DNA from: Prorocentrum cordatum
Taxonomy: Eukaryota; Sar; Dinophyceae; Prorocentrales; Prorocentraceae
Length of the DNA stretch: 64,000 nt
Direction of reading: 5' to 3'
NCBI GenBank assembly: GCA_963575745.1
Contig: CAUYUJ010003603.1
Span: 403,640 to 467,639, forward strand
Part shown: positions 63,890-64,000 of the stretch, piece after piece
Position numbering within the stretch: position 1 is the first letter of the stretch
Layout of the letters: the number at the start of each line of letters is the position of its first letter
Translations under genes and position numbers: made by a program
The notes under the pieces: model-generated
Database searches by the model: none
What the model was told of the DNA's origin: nothing
The model's input: the letters and a program-made list of their open reading frames with translations, nothing else

Positions 63890-64000
63890 TGATGGTCAGC
63901 AGGGCTCAGACTACGAACGTCGGGCGGCCACCTTGAGAGCACAGGCTACCTTTTTGCAGCAACAAGCTGATAGAGTGCCCAGCCTGTTGCGGAACCGCAA
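60219..64000 (+). CDS. Polyprotein ORF with RNA 2'-phosphotransferase (Tpt1/KptA) domain, runs off the window
   Basis: Open for 1260 codons with no stop before the edge. It overlaps the Gag frame by 190 nt and lies +1 to it. The change could follow WYIQM (about 60368), after which this frame reads YPGYSMDTLRHWYSKEY. A separate start at ATG 60285 or 60288 is also possible. A Cys/His patch (CQCEPFKGHMRRC) is at 60552. Four 10-residue repeats and long disordered AGPPA-rich linkers follow. Codons 62283-63070 match Tpt1/KptA: STALRHSP (Arg-His 62322-62327), DGWVVIDDLL, FIRATNGHS (Arg 62649), YFIHGT (62748), GGRQFVHG (Arg 62841), and SGFSLWRSANDIVMTRG. The enzyme family moves a 2'-phosphate from RNA to NAD+. 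After 63080 the chain is again disordered. Pol domains are not reached. Confidence 0.82.
60816..60935 (+). repeat. Four 30-bp tandem repeats inside the polyprotein
   Basis: Units at 60816, 60846, 60876 and 60906, identical except one T to C in the last. Each encodes ESSKEAGSPA and holds one 14-nt hairpin. Confidence 0.97.

Larger units (their letters stand above)
57401..64000 (+). mobile_element. Copia-like LTR retroelement carrying Tpt1/KptA, 5' part
   Basis: The Gag-like protein with CCHC knuckle followed by a long +1 frame is a Gag-Pol layout. Codon use is less GC-rich than in the LINEs and shows no decay: two long frames, 6.6 kb, no stop inside either. That suggests a recently active element. 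Protease, integrase, reverse transcriptase and RNase H should lie beyond 64000; none is in the window, so the classification is an inference from Gag. Confidence 0.65.

Overview
The window is nuclear DNA of a dinoflagellate, given here on its + strand. The clearest sign is the dinoflagellate spliced leader (SL) embedded in the chromosome: a perfect copy of the 21-nt SL core at 28408-28428, a copy with one change at 33968-33988 and one with three transitions at 43067-43087. mRNAs of this group receive the SL by trans-splicing, so genomic copies joined to coding sequence mark reverse-transcribed messages. High GC, very low gene density, abundant (TCC)n, (TC)n, (GTT)n and (GAT)n microsatellites and many satellites agree. 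I see no rRNA, no tRNA, no CRISPR array and no prokaryotic operon. I cannot name the species.

Layout. 1-3.4 kb: GC-rich DNA with at most a retroelement remnant. 3.4-7.3 kb: LINE-1, a broken non-LTR retrotransposon (endonuclease, reverse transcriptase, C2H2 fingers), followed at 7339 by an intact unknown ORF. 8.2-12.7 kb: no recognised gene, long TC and AG microsatellites and GC minisatellites. 12.7-13.8 kb: a minus-strand ORF whose end runs into a 12-bp minisatellite. 13.7-20.4 kb: AT-rich tandem repeats, a 3.6 kb 18-bp satellite with higher-order structure, and a dispersed family built on (AAC/GTT)n. 20.4-28.4 kb: low-complexity DNA with one unknown protein (22.45-23.8 kb) and a minus-strand tandem duplication (24-26 kb). 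28.4-45.8 kb: three LINEs head to tail on the + strand (LINE-2, LINE-3, LINE-4), of different families, all broken by frameshifts, with (TCC)n at their junctions. 45.8-56 kb: satellite country (66-bp, 45-bp, 13-bp and 90-bp arrays, inverted CATGTGCG arrays, a 168-bp foldback).

The most interesting part is 57.4-64.0 kb, which is less GC-rich and uses different codons. It starts with a Gag-like protein (two predicted membrane segments, capsid-like region, basic region, CCHC zinc knuckle). An open frame, displaced by +1, then runs about 3.8 kb without a stop to the window edge. Inside it is a domain with the signature and all four catalytic residues of RNA 2'-phosphotransferase (Tpt1/KptA). Both frames are peppered with about 25 copies of a 14-nt hairpin (GCGGGGYCACCCGC), nearly all in one codon phase, where they encode Ala-Gly-Pro/Ser-Pro-Ala; three copies carry paired changes that keep the stem. 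The best reading is an LTR-type (copia-like) retroelement carrying an RNA-repair enzyme domain, with protease, integrase and reverse transcriptase expected beyond 64000. No other gene in the window can be given a confident cellular function.
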